Assembly: GCF_005503445.1 (NCBI RefSeq)
Contig: NZ_SCOH01000013.1
Coordinates: 62,001-126,000, forward strand
Origin: Chitinivorax sp. B
Lineage (GTDB): Bacteria > Pseudomonadota > Gammaproteobacteria > Burkholderiales > SCOH01
Reading direction: 5' to 3'
Length of the DNA: 64,000 nt
Of this stretch, positions 56,031 through 64,000 are shown one piece after another. Every line of letters starts with the position of its first letter. Positions within the stretch are counted from its first letter, which is position 1. Position numbers and translations under genes: made by a program. The notes below the pieces were generated by a model. The model had not been told where the DNA came from. It searched no databases and saw nothing but the letters and a program-made list of their open reading frames with translations.

Positions 56031-56912
56031 TTAGTGAGTCGTCCCTGACTGTTTCAGGTCATCAAGTTGTAGCCACAGTTCACGCCGCTGAAGTGGCGTT
56101 TTTTCCGGTAGTGTCGGGTTGTATAGCTCGATCACGGTGCGTTTGTCGATCTCCGAACGTTTGAGGATGTCCGCATGGAATTGATAGAACAGCTTGTCGA
56201 AGCTGCCATCCGCAATGGCGGCCTCAAGCCCGGACTGGATTGCGTTGGCCAATTCGGTGTTACGTTGGTTGACGAAATAATAGAACGCAGTTGGATAGTG
56301 AATAACCACGAAGCGGTCGACAACGATGCCATCCTTGGCGTGTTCATCCGCTTCGGCCCAGATTTCTGACATTGAGCGAGGAAAATAGTCGAAGCGGCCC
56401 AGTGTCAGCATTCGGAACAGGCCTTGATAGCGTGCGACCCTTTCCACGGCAATGCCGTTTCCTAGCAGAATATCGGTGTCAGGCCAATCATGGCCTTGGC
56501 CTGCTGTCAATGACTTAAGTTGTTCCAGATTACGGATATCTTTGAATAAGTTGGCCTGAGAAGCCCTTACCAGCGGTATTCGCCACCCAATCAGTCCTTT
56601 GAAAATAGGAATGCGAATTGGCCGTAGCGCAGCTTCTCGTTCTTTGGATGTCATCGCCCATACTACGTCCACACCTCGGCCTACTGCCAGCTCCGCCAGT
56701 GCTCGGCCCTGTAACATGGCCTGTGCGGAGGGTTTGAGTTGGTATTGGCCTCCGGATCTATCCAGCGCCAGTCTCAGCAGTTGGATAGGATAGACATCGC
56801 GTGCATCGTCTACGGTGGGTGACCGCTGGTAATAAACGGTTTTGCCGGTGGCGGCGGTACAAATAAATAGTAAGGCGAACAGCAGGGCAAGAAACGGATG
56901 GCCTTGATACAT
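56031..56912 (-). CDS. Periplasmic PBPb-type substrate-binding protein
   Basis: 293 aa from ATG 56912 (MYQGHPFLALLFALLF, signal peptide ending AATGKTV); an upstream in-frame extension to 57026 lacks family features. The domain resembles family 3 amino-acid-binding proteins (VVWAMTSKEREAALRPIRIP, GLIGWRIPLV). No transporter partner is adjacent, so it may be an orphan binding protein or sensor partner. Confidence 0.8.
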   Translation of the reverse strand: MYQGHPFLALLFALLFICTAATGKTVYYQRSPTVDDARDVYPIQLLRLALDRSGGQYQLKPSAQAMLQGRALAELAVGRGVDVVWAMTSKEREAALRPIRIPIFKGLIGWRIPLVRASQANLFKDIRNLEQLKSLTAGQGHDWPDTDILLGNGIAVERVARYQGLFRMLTLGRFDYFPRSMSEIWAEADEHAKDGIVVDRFVVIHYPTAFYYFVNQRNTELANAIQSGLEAAIADGSFDKLFYQFHADILKRSEIDKRTVIELYNPTLPEKTPLQRRELWLQLDDLKQSGTTH

Positions 56913-57061
56913 GGTCGCCTGATGGATTCGTGATTCTCTCTGCTTTAGTTTAGTCGCTGTTGAATTGATCGAAAGCCGCATTTCAAGTGCGTATAACAGC
57001 TCAAAGAGGCTGAGCCCGTGTTTCAATGTGCCTTTGGGGGGGCGCAGGAAGATAGTCGTCG

Positions 57062-57610
57062 TTATTTTCTCCCAATGAGTTTCAGTTGTTCTGCTTTCAA
57101 TGCCGCGTACCGATCGGCTGCATAGACCACAAGCTCATTCGGATACGCAATGACCGAAAATTGCTCAGTGAAATCACTGTCTTCCCACTTTTTAAGGACA
57201 GCTTTCCACGCGGCAACATGCGCAATGAATCGCAATAGACAGGGTGGCACTTCCGCTTCCTGAATGAGGTGTGCACCACGTAGCACGATGGCCTCCAACG
57301 TTTGATTCATAGGCATGAGAACGGTCGTCACCCAAAGCCGCCATTCTTTCATGGTCGCGGTGTCCATCGACATTTCCATTGTCTGCTCTGCGGCAGCAAC
57401 CCCACGTACTTTGAGCTGGAAGGCGTGATAGGCTATTTCACTTGCTTTGCACGACAGATAGAGCGGTCCGTAAAATTCATTCAGCTGTTTGGACACGAGT
57501 TCCAGACGTTCCTTGCGACGGGCAAGTGCCAGTGCATTGAGATACGTTGCCAGATAACCCGCGAATGCCAGGAATACGGACGCTGCCAGTGATAGGAGTG
57601 CGAAATTCAT
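57062..57610 (-). CDS. Single-span membrane protein of unknown function
   Basis: 182 aa from ATG 57610 (GGGGGT just upstream); a second ATG at 57622 adds four residues. N-terminal helix ALLSLAASVFLAFAGYLATY, then a helical soluble domain. Similar in plan to proteins with a putative membrane anchor and DUF-type cytoplasmic part; no function assigned. Confidence 0.75.
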   Translation of the reverse strand: MNFALLSLAASVFLAFAGYLATYLNALALARRKERLELVSKQLNEFYGPLYLSCKASEIAYHAFQLKVRGVAAAEQTMEMSMDTATMKEWRLWVTTVLMPMNQTLEAIVLRGAHLIQEAEVPPCLLRFIAHVAAWKAVLKKWEDSDFTEQFSVIAYPNELVVYAADRYAALKAEQLKLIGRK

Positions 57611-57665
57611 GTCTACCCCCATGGCGTCAGGTGTTATGGATTTCAGGGCCAGTGGTTGACTTTAA

Positions 57666-57805
57666 AACCTGTTCAAGGTCTGTGATGAGCGGCCACCAGC
57701 GGGGTGAAGCGCAGCGCAAAAACCGGCGTATAGGTGTGATACCTGAGGATGTTGAGCAGCACATAAGCCCCGATCGTGGTCGCGCAATAAGACATTGAAC
57801 AGGTT
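57666..57805. repeat. 140-bp inverted-repeat element (MITE-like)
   Basis: Perfect 11-base ends AACCTGTTCAA/TTGAACAGGTT, extending as an imperfect match over about 40 bases (GTCT, GCG-CCAC blocks conserved on both sides). Short reading frames inside are incidental. It fills most of a 350-bp gap between convergent or parallel gene ends. Confidence 0.65.
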
Positions 57806-57960
57806 CGTACAAGTCAATTCAAGGGAAGCGTGTTTGACAAACAGCTGGAGGTGCCACGAGTGGCTATGTCGCACAGCTGGCTGCCGGGTGTTCCCGTGCT
57901 CTTCCTTGTATTTTATGGAAATGCATTGTTGAAAAGCTATTCTGCTGTCTCCGGGGCATG

Positions 57961-58872
57961 TCAGAGACGTAGCTCATTCAGTGCCACATTTGCCCGCAGC
58001 CGTGCACTGATCACATCCACAAATGTTCGTACTTTGGCCGAAGCATGGCGGGATTCGCGATGTAAAACGTGGATGGGCAAGACCGTGGGCTCGAATTCGC
58101 TCAACACGATCTGCAATTCCCCCGAGGCCAGGTAGGGGGCAATCTGGTAGGACATCAGTCGAGTGAGACCGAATCCGTTGCGGACGGCTTCGATGGCAGC
58201 ATCATTGCTGGTGACGATCAGCCGAGGTTTGACCCTGACCGACAGGGGCTGCCCATGCTGGAAGAAACGCCATTCCGGTACGGGTGACAAGCCGCTGGCC
58301 GCAACAATGGTGTGGTGTGCCAGATCGGCTGGTGTATGGGGGACACCGTGTTGAGCCAGATAAGCAGGTGCAGCACACAATACCCGTCGTACCTGGCCGA
58401 CCCGTATGGCCTTCATGCTGGAATCGGGTAGCTCGCCAATGCGGATGCCAACGTCCAGCCCTTCTTCCATCAGGTTGACGACGCGGTCCAGAAACAACGC
58501 GGATATTTCCATGTCCGGGTAACGCTGCAGGTAGTCCACAATCCCGGGCATCACGAACATTTTGCCGAACAATACGGGTGCGGTAATGGCCAGCTGGCCT
58601 TTGGGTTCGGCATTGATGCCGGCAACTGCGGCGTCGGCTTCGTCCATTTCACTCATGATGCGCCGCGCATCGTCCAGATAACGTTGCCCTGGTTCAGTAA
58701 CGCGTACATGGCGAGTGGTTCGGTTTAACAACTTGACCCCCAGTCGGTCCTCCAGGGCAGCAATGGCGCGTGTTACCGCTGGTGGTGACATCCCAAGCCG
58801 CCTGGCTGCGGCAGCAAATCCTGCCTCCTCTGCAACGGCCACAAATACCGTCAACAAATGTAACCGGTCCAT
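57961..58872 (-). CDS. LysR-family transcriptional regulator
   Basis: 303 aa from ATG 58872 (MDRLHLLTVFVAVAEEAGFA). HTH MSPPAVTRAIAALEDRLGVK with LLNRTTRHVRVTE; effector domain GQLAITAPVLFGKMFVMPG. The frame extends to 58977 but that part is not LysR-like. Divergent from the DUF1348 gene. Confidence 0.92.
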   Translation of the reverse strand: MDRLHLLTVFVAVAEEAGFAAAARRLGMSPPAVTRAIAALEDRLGVKLLNRTTRHVRVTEPGQRYLDDARRIMSEMDEADAAVAGINAEPKGQLAITAPVLFGKMFVMPGIVDYLQRYPDMEISALFLDRVVNLMEEGLDVGIRIGELPDSSMKAIRVGQVRRVLCAAPAYLAQHGVPHTPADLAHHTIVAASGLSPVPEWRFFQHGQPLSVRVKPRLIVTSNDAAIEAVRNGFGLTRLMSYQIAPYLASGELQIVLSEFEPTVLPIHVLHRESRHASAKVRTFVDVISARLRANVALNELRL

Positions 58873-58875
58873 TCT

Positions 58876-58898
58876 ATTGTTCCATTTATCGGAATAAT
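58876..58898. promoter_or_regulatory. Dyad between LysR and DUF1348 genes
   Basis: ATTGTTCC-ATTTATC-GGAATAAT, 7 of 8 arm positions paired with a 7-base spacer, just before the LysR start. Suits a LysR T-N11-A type operator. Confidence 0.45.
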
Positions 58899-58989
58899 GT
58901 CTTTCATTGTATGGGGATTCTTCATCTTCGTGGCGAGTGGCAAAGTGGCATTGCTTGTCACGACTAAAAACTAGCAAAAGGAGTTGTTC

Positions 58990-59469
58990 ATGACCTCGTC
59001 ACCTACTGCCCGTCCGCCCTTACCGCCCTTCACCGCAGAAACAGCGGTACTCAAAGTACGCCTGGCCGAAGATGGCTGGAACAGTCGCGACCCACAACGT
59101 GTGGCACAGGCCTACACCGTCGATAGCCAATGGCGTAATCGGTCAGAGTTTCCACAAGGCCGGGCACAGATAGTCGAATTTCTCACCCGTAAATGGGAAC
59201 GCGAACATGAATACCGGTTGATCAAAGAGCTATGGGCTTATACCGACAACCGGATCGCGGTACGGTTTGCTTATGAATGGCGTGATGCAGAAGGCCAGTG
59301 GTTCCGCTCTTATGGAAATGAAAACTGGGAGTTCGACGACAATGGCTTGATGCAGAATCGTTATGCCAGCATCAACGATCTGCCGATCACTGAAGCAGAA
59401 CGTCAGTTTCACTGGCCGCAAGGACGTCGACCCGATGACCACCCAGGGCTGAGTGATTTGGGGCTGTAA
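58990..59469 (+). CDS. DUF1348 (NTF2-like) protein
   Basis: 159 aa. [42 protein letters not shown] and [10 protein letters not shown] are conserved blocks of the DUF1348 NTF2-like family. AAAAGGAG precedes ATG 58990. Probably under the divergent LysR. Activity unknown. Confidence 0.9.
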   Translation: MTSSPTARPPLPPFTAETAVLKVRLAEDGWNSRDPQRVAQAYTVDSQWRNRSEFPQGRAQIVEFLTRKWEREHEYRLIKELWAYTDNRIAVRFAYEWRDAEGQWFRSYGNENWEFDDNGLMQNRYASINDLPITEAERQFHWPQGRRPDDHPGLSDLGL

Positions 59470-59594
59470 CATGGGTCTCAGGGCAGAGGCAGCTCAGAAG
59501 CTCGGGTAGTTGTGTCTACCCGGCCGGGTGTTGTCACCGTTATGATTCAGCACCGGCATGCGCCGGCAATCAAAACAATAACGCTGGATAGATC

Positions 59595-61778
59595 ATGAAT
59601 ATTATCTCTCGCAACATCCGGTGCCGCATGCTCACGGCACTTTGTTCGCTGGCTTTGTCAGGCAGTTTACTGGCACAAAATCCTGCCCCACCACCCACAC
59701 CCGCCAAGCCTGTGGTGGATACGTACCATGGTGTCACCGTGACCGATCCGTATCGTTGGATGGAGGACATGAGCAGTAACGAGTTCAAGAACTGGCTGCA
59801 GTCCCAGGCGGCATATGCCTCGACAGTACTGTCAACCATACCTGGTCGTCAGCCTTTACAGCAGCGTTTGCTGGCGTTGTCCGATGCAATGGAGAGTATC
59901 GGCCATATCGACCAGGCAAATGGACTGCTGTTCTATGTGAAAACCGAGCCGGGGCGCGATGGCCGCCGCCTGTTTGTGCGTCAGGGTGAACAGGGGCGTG
60001 AGCGGGTATTGTTCGACCCGGATGCCTTGACCAAGGATGGCAAACATTTTGCCATTGATTTCTTCAGCCCATCGCCCAATGGCAAACTGGTGGCGATCGG
60101 TATTTCGCAAGGCGGGTCGGAAGACAGTGTATTGCGGATTCTGGAGGTGACGACCGGCAGATTTCTCGGTGACTCGATCGACCGTACCGGTTTGAACCAC
60201 GAGGGTATCAATTGGCTCAAGGATAGCCGCCGCTTTACCTACAACCGCTTGCCCCCCGCTGATGCAGAAGGCAAGCGCGAGCGTTACAACAAGAGTGCGG
60301 TGTACCTGCATACCATTGGGCAACCGGTGGACAAGGATCAACCGCTGATTGGTTTCGGGATCGATTCGCAACGGTCATTTGAAATTGCCGATCTGCCATT
60401 TGTGTGGACAGCCCCCGGCTCGCGTTTTGCGTTGGCCAATGTGCAACACGGTGATCTGACCGATCGCAGCCTGTACATTGCACCGGTGGCCAAACTGGCT
60501 GGCATGGCCACACCCTGGTTGCAGCTGACCAAAGCTGAAGATCAGGTACATGCAGCCTGGCTGGCGGGCGACAATCTGTATCTGTTGTCATACAAAGATG
60601 CGCCGCGTGGTCAATTGTTGAAGCTTGATCTGGCGACCCCGTCTCTGGATAAGGCCAAGGTGGTGATTCCCGCAGGGCAGGATGTACTGCGGGATGCTGT
60701 GGTGGCCAAGGATGCAATTTATGTCAAAGCGCTGGATGGCGGCCTGGGTAAGCTGATTCGTCTGCCACATGTGAATGGCGAAGCACGTGCCATTGCACTG
60801 CCCTTTGCGGGCTCGATTCGTGGCATGAGTGCCGAGCCGACCAAAGCGGGGATTCGTTTGGCACTGGAAGGGTGGACCCGCTCGAAGGTCGAGTACCGCG
60901 TCGGTGCGGATGGCAAATTGACGGATACGGGCCTGGCCAAGCCTTCACCACTGGACTTCAGCCAGATTGCTGTGACCCGAGCGATGGTCAAGAGCCACGA
61001 TGGTGTAGCCGTACCGTTGTCCATCCTGCACCGTAAAGGTCTCAAGTTGGATGGCAGCAATCCGACCATCCTCAGTGGTTATGGTGCTTACGGTATCACC
61101 ATGGAGCCCCGATTCAGCAGTAGTCGATTGGCTTGGCTGGAGCGTGGTGGGGTCATGGCCATTGCCCACGTGCGTGGAGGCGGGGAGTTTGGTGAGGAAT
61201 GGCACAAGGGTGCCTACATTACCAACAAGGTGAACACAGTGCTGGATTTCATCGCCTGCGGCGAGTATCTGGTCACACAGGGGTATACCTCCGCAGCCAA
61301 GTTGGCAGGGCAGGGTGGTAGTGCAGGTGGTATCACTGTCGGTGGGGCAATCACCCGCCGGCCGGATCTGTTTGCAGCGGCTCACAGTTCGGTAGGTGTT
61401 TCAGACATGTTACGTGCCGAACTGACACCGAATGGCCCACCCAATATCATGGAGTTTGGTACAGTCACCAACCCGACCCACTTCCCGGCCATGTTGGATA
61501 ACAGTGCGTTCCATCGTATTCGGGATGGCGTGGCCTATCCTGCGGTGATTTCCACCACAGGTGTCAATGATCCACGCGTGGAGGCCTGGATGCCAGCCAA
61601 ACTGGCGGCGAGACTGCAAGTTGCTTCCGGCTCTCAAAAACCAGTGCTGCTGCGTGTGGATTATGATGCGGGCCACGGTATGGGGTCCAACAAGAGCCAA
61701 TATCTGGCCGAAACGGCGGATGTATGGTCGTTCTTCCTGTGGCAAATGGGTGACCCGGCTTTCCAGCCAGCACACTGA
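59595..61778 (+). CDS. Prolyl oligopeptidase (S9A), exported
   Basis: 727 aa. Signal peptide (1-28, ending SGSLLAQ), propeller domain (about 90-420), alpha/beta hydrolase domain with catalytic Ser576 (GGSAGG), Asp659 (VNDPRVEAW) and His694 (DAGHGMG). N-terminal DTYHGVTVTDPYRWMED is the family start. Cleaves short peptides after proline in the periplasm. Confidence 0.93.
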   Translation: MNIISRNIRCRMLTALCSLALSGSLLAQNPAPPPTPAKPVVDTYHGVTVTDPYRWMEDMSSNEFKNWLQSQAAYASTVLSTIPGRQPLQQRLLALSDAMESIGHIDQANGLLFYVKTEPGRDGRRLFVRQGEQGRERVLFDPDALTKDGKHFAIDFFSPSPNGKLVAIGISQGGSEDSVLRILEVTTGRFLGDSIDRTGLNHEGINWLKDSRRFTYNRLPPADAEGKRERYNKSAVYLHTIGQPVDKDQPLIGFGIDSQRSFEIADLPFVWTAPGSRFALANVQHGDLTDRSLYIAPVAKLAGMATPWLQLTKAEDQVHAAWLAGDNLYLLSYKDAPRGQLLKLDLATPSLDKAKVVIPAGQDVLRDAVVAKDAIYVKALDGGLGKLIRLPHVNGEARAIALPFAGSIRGMSAEPTKAGIRLALEGWTRSKVEYRVGADGKLTDTGLAKPSPLDFSQIAVTRAMVKSHDGVAVPLSILHRKGLKLDGSNPTILSGYGAYGITMEPRFSSSRLAWLERGGVMAIAHVRGGGEFGEEWHKGAYITNKVNTVLDFIACGEYLVTQGYTSAAKLAGQGGSAGGITVGGAITRRPDLFAAAHSSVGVSDMLRAELTPNGPPNIMEFGTVTNPTHFPAMLDNSAFHRIRDGVAYPAVISTTGVNDPRVEAWMPAKLAARLQVASGSQKPVLLRVDYDAGHGMGSNKSQYLAETADVWSFFLWQMGDPAFQPAH

Positions 61779-61792
61779 TCAGTTGGCTCATG

Positions 61793-61822
61793 CAACAAAC
61801 CCCGCTTTGGCGGGGCTTGTTG
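61793..61822. terminator. Bidirectional intrinsic terminator
   Basis: CAACAAACCCCGC-TTTG-GCGGGGCTTGTTG with one mismatch, followed by TTTG, between the convergent peptidase and PBPb genes. Confidence 0.85.
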
Positions 61823-61836
61823 TTTGTAATGGGTGT

Positions 61837-62661
61837 TTACTGACCCGCCTCAAACGTGTGCAGGCTACTGAGTGCTGCGGCCTCTCGTTGTTGGTAAGCC
61901 GGTGTTTCGCGGACCTCGGGAATGGCCCGCCAGATGCGTTGGATTCGCTGTGGGTCGCGCTGATAGGTCACTTTGCTGATCAACAGGTAAAACGGTACCG
62001 AATCGAATGGAACAGGCAAGGGGGCAATGGCCGAGCGGAATCGCTCGTTCTGTCGCAGGATTTCCAGCGAGCCAGTCCCCTGTGTGACAGCTGCATCGAC
62101 AATTCCGGCTTCCAGCAACCGTAAGGCATCCAGTGTGCTTTTGCTGGATTCGTTCATGGCAACGCCCAGCTTGCCTAGCTTTACTTTGACCATGTAGCCC
62201 GATTGGATGGCGATTGGGGTCGACAGATTGGTGAAGCGCTTGCCATCCCAGGTGATATTACTGCCTGCGTGAACAAATACCAGATAGTCATCTTTGAACA
62301 GCCGGGCGTTGGTATCGGTCTGTCCATCGGGCAGTGTCGGGAACATGCCATATACACGCCGTTCCGGAATATCTGCCGCGCCCACCACGGCATCCATCGC
62401 ACCGACTCTTGCTTCTTCAAGACAGCGTTTCCAGGGTTTGGAAATGAACACAAAACGCTCATCCAGCTTTGCCTCAGTCATTTTCAACAGATCGATATTC
62501 AGGCCGGTACCATCGGGAAAGGTCCATGGTTTCTGAGGAATGTCCTCAAAGCAGATTTTAATCGGGGCGGGTGGTGCTGCATGACCTACTGCCATGGTGC
62601 TGATCATGGCGATGCAGGCAAGTAGCCGTGGTAGGTTGGTCAGGTGCAACAATCTGGGCAT
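61837..62661 (-). CDS. Periplasmic PBPb-type binding protein, tandem copy A
   Basis: 274 aa, signal peptide to about residue 28. KICFEDIPQKPWTFPDGTGLNIDLLK and FVFISKPWKRCLEE mark a family 3-type amino-acid-binding fold. Closely related to the upstream gene (17 nt apart). No permease is nearby. Possibly an orphan ligand sensor. Confidence 0.82.
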   Translation of the reverse strand: MPRLLHLTNLPRLLACIAMISTMAVGHAAPPAPIKICFEDIPQKPWTFPDGTGLNIDLLKMTEAKLDERFVFISKPWKRCLEEARVGAMDAVVGAADIPERRVYGMFPTLPDGQTDTNARLFKDDYLVFVHAGSNITWDGKRFTNLSTPIAIQSGYMVKVKLGKLGVAMNESSKSTLDALRLLEAGIVDAAVTQGTGSLEILRQNERFRSAIAPLPVPFDSVPFYLLISKVTYQRDPQRIQRIWRAIPEVRETPAYQQREAAALSSLHTFEAGQ

Positions 62662-62678
62662 GGTGACCTTGATGGGAT

Positions 62679-63491
62679 TCAGTCCGCCAACTGCTCGGCT
62701 TCGCGTTGTTTATAGGCTGCCGACTCCCTGACATCGGCGATTCCGCGCCAGATGGCTTCCAGCCTTTGCGGCGAACGGGTGTAAGTCGTTTTGGCAAAAA
62801 ACAGGAAAAACGGCAAAGTCTCGAAAGCAGGGGCTAATTGAGTCAGCCGGGCTTTGAAGCGTGGGTCATGTCGCAGCACATAGGTACTTTCCTGGCCCAG
62901 CAGGATGGCAGCATCGACTGCACCTGCCTCCAGCATGCGTAGGCCATCGGTCGCGCTTTTACCGGGCTCGCTGAAGGTGATTTCCATTTGTTTGAGTCGA
63001 TGGCGGATGGCATAACCCGACTGAATGGCTACCGGTTTGCTCAGATGTCGCAACTCATTGCCATCCCAGGTGACCTTGCTGTCCTGACGAACAAAGACAA
63101 AGTAGTGATCCCAATACAGCCGATACTTGCTATCGCTTTCACCTGAAGGTTGGGTCGGGAAAACAGCATACTGGCGCCGTTCAGGCACATCCTGCCCACC
63201 AATGACGCCATCCACCATCCCGGCCCGCAATTCCTGCAGACAACGTTTCCATGGCTTGGCCTGAAAAACGAATTGCTCGTTCAATTGTTTCTCAACGGCT
63301 TTTAGCAGATCGAAATTCAAGCCGGTACCATCAGGAAATGTCCATGGCTTTTGCGGCACGTCTTCGAAGCAAAGTACCAGCGGGGGGGCATGGCCGGCCC
63401 AACTGGCTACACCAGGCCAAACCGCCAGTAAGGCAATGATCAGGCCTGGCGCGGATGGAAACCATGATGTCGATGATCGGGACAAGCCCAT
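62679..63491 (-). CDS. Periplasmic PBPb-type binding protein, tandem copy B
   Basis: 270 aa, signal peptide to about residue 32. Shares CFEDVPQKPWTFPDGTGLNFDLLK and KPWKRCLQEL with copy A, showing tandem duplication; the later halves have diverged. First gene of the pair. Confidence 0.82.
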   Translation of the reverse strand: MGLSRSSTSWFPSAPGLIIALLAVWPGVASWAGHAPPLVLCFEDVPQKPWTFPDGTGLNFDLLKAVEKQLNEQFVFQAKPWKRCLQELRAGMVDGVIGGQDVPERRQYAVFPTQPSGESDSKYRLYWDHYFVFVRQDSKVTWDGNELRHLSKPVAIQSGYAIRHRLKQMEITFSEPGKSATDGLRMLEAGAVDAAILLGQESTYVLRHDPRFKARLTQLAPAFETLPFFLFFAKTTYTRSPQRLEAIWRGIADVRESAAYKQREAEQLAD

Positions 63492-63681
63492 GCTTCTCCT
63501 CCGACAGACAACACCCTGATTATGTATAAAGACCTGTTAAGAATAGGGGTTGTTGATCCTTATTCTAGGTGCTGTTGTTATGGTTTCATAGTTTGCCTTG
63601 ACCTGCATTGGGGGCCGGATCTTTCTGTCAACAATGGGCCGTGATGGCGAGCGTGCCGTCACTGATATCGTCAAGGCTGAA

Positions 63682-64000
63682 TTACTTGATGGCGACGCAG
63701 TATTCCAGCTCGGTCTCATCGTCGAAGGGCGACCGCTCGGGTGTGAAGCGGAAGAACGCGGGTGCGTCGCTTAACACATAGCCAGAACAAGGCAGCCAGG
63801 CACCAAAAATATAGTGCATGGTGTATTCCCATGCGGTGCCATTGCCAGCATGGCTGAACAGGGCATTGTTCATAGGCGGGCGAATGGCCGTCACCATGCC
63901 TTCCGGCACAGCACTGAAGCCGCTGACTTCGACGCCTGGCATGATGAAGGCGCGAATCTCCGTCTCGCTGGAACTGACGATATCGCACAACAAGACTGCC
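63682..64000 (-). CDS. GyrI-like effector-binding domain protein, C-terminal part (5' end off the window)
   Basis: The frame stays open past the right edge; no true start is visible. VPEGMVTAIRPPMNNALFSH, FGAWLPCSGYVLSDAPAFFRF and ELEYCVAIK match the end of AraC-effector/GyrI-like domains. The full protein may be an AraC-type regulator or a stand-alone binding protein. Confidence 0.65.
   Translation of the reverse strand, partial: AVLLCDIVSSSETEIRAFIMPGVEVSGFSAVPEGMVTAIRPPMNNALFSHAGNGTAWEYTMHYIFGAWLPCSGYVLSDAPAFFRFTPERSPFDDETELEYCVAIK

Noticed and set aside
57627-57812. 61-codon ORF inside the 140-bp inverted-repeat element
   Set aside because: It spans the inverted repeat and reflects its palindromic structure rather than a conserved protein.
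63561-63590. Sequence resembling one end of the 11776-12040 MITE (TTCTAGGTGCTGTTG, TGGTTTCAT)
   Set aside because: No matching right end was found before 63900, so it is at best a decayed solo end.

Overview
The window looks like a chromosomal segment of a free-living betaproteobacterium of moderate GC content. Pointers are the GlnK-AmtB pair with a long Ala/Pro-rich AmtB leader, an EpsA-like LuxR regulator, the short SpeD form, UbiK, ParE, many LysR regulators and chemoreceptors, and a GH12 glucanase. Genus cannot be fixed from the sequence. No rRNA, tRNA or CRISPR array was seen.

Left end (1-9051): a compact biosynthetic operon on the minus strand, in transcription order fatty acyl-AMP ligase, desaturase, acyl carrier protein, desaturase, desaturase, then a polyketide synthase with a ketosynthase, a degenerate acyltransferase and a thioesterase that runs off the left edge. 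A LuxR-type regulator is divergent. The set matches the core of bacterial polyyne/alkyne pathways (acyl activation, loading on a carrier protein, repeated desaturation on the carrier) joined to an unusual KS-AT*-TE protein. It is the best candidate here for an undescribed pathway.

9131-13258: peptide-type ABC binding protein, LysR regulator, a 265-bp MITE-like element with 30-bp inverted ends, and mdtH. 13306-21800: a polyamine/membrane module with SpeD, a 51-residue membrane peptide, a HExxH protein, DUF4178 zinc-ribbon protein, lipase-like hydrolase, SPFH-SHOCT protein, NTF2-like protein and DUF350 protein, divergent from a membrane-anchored aminopropyltransferase. 21854-26954: ubiK, a sigma-54/NtrC-controlled glnK-amtB operon, parE and a small exported protein.

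27753-29426: a probable type III secretion chaperone followed by a candidate cargo protein and a YkgJ-type cysteine-cluster protein. 29733-34218: small exported Lys/Ala protein, secreted metallopeptidase with seven lectin-like repeats, NTF2-like gene and LysR. 34297-37096: translationally coupled EamA transporter, Ada-AlkA fusion and Ogt (alkylation repair). 37086-44918: two paralogous chemoreceptors, one broken by a one-base deletion in a G tract and sharing a gene-converted signalling domain with the other, an ABC exporter and a third chemoreceptor. 45049-48533: GH12-ricin glucanase, AraC/GyrI regulator, DUF883 membrane proteins.

48991-52583: an IetAS defence/stability pair (subtilase and AAA ATPase) bordered by a decayed excisionase-like gene. 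53196-64000: mixed accessory genes: LysR/oxidoreductase pairs, a truncated SDR, three periplasmic PBPb-type proteins, a prolyl oligopeptidase and a partial GyrI-like protein. A 117-bp palindromic repeat occurs three times (29424, 32716, 46318), always at gene edges.
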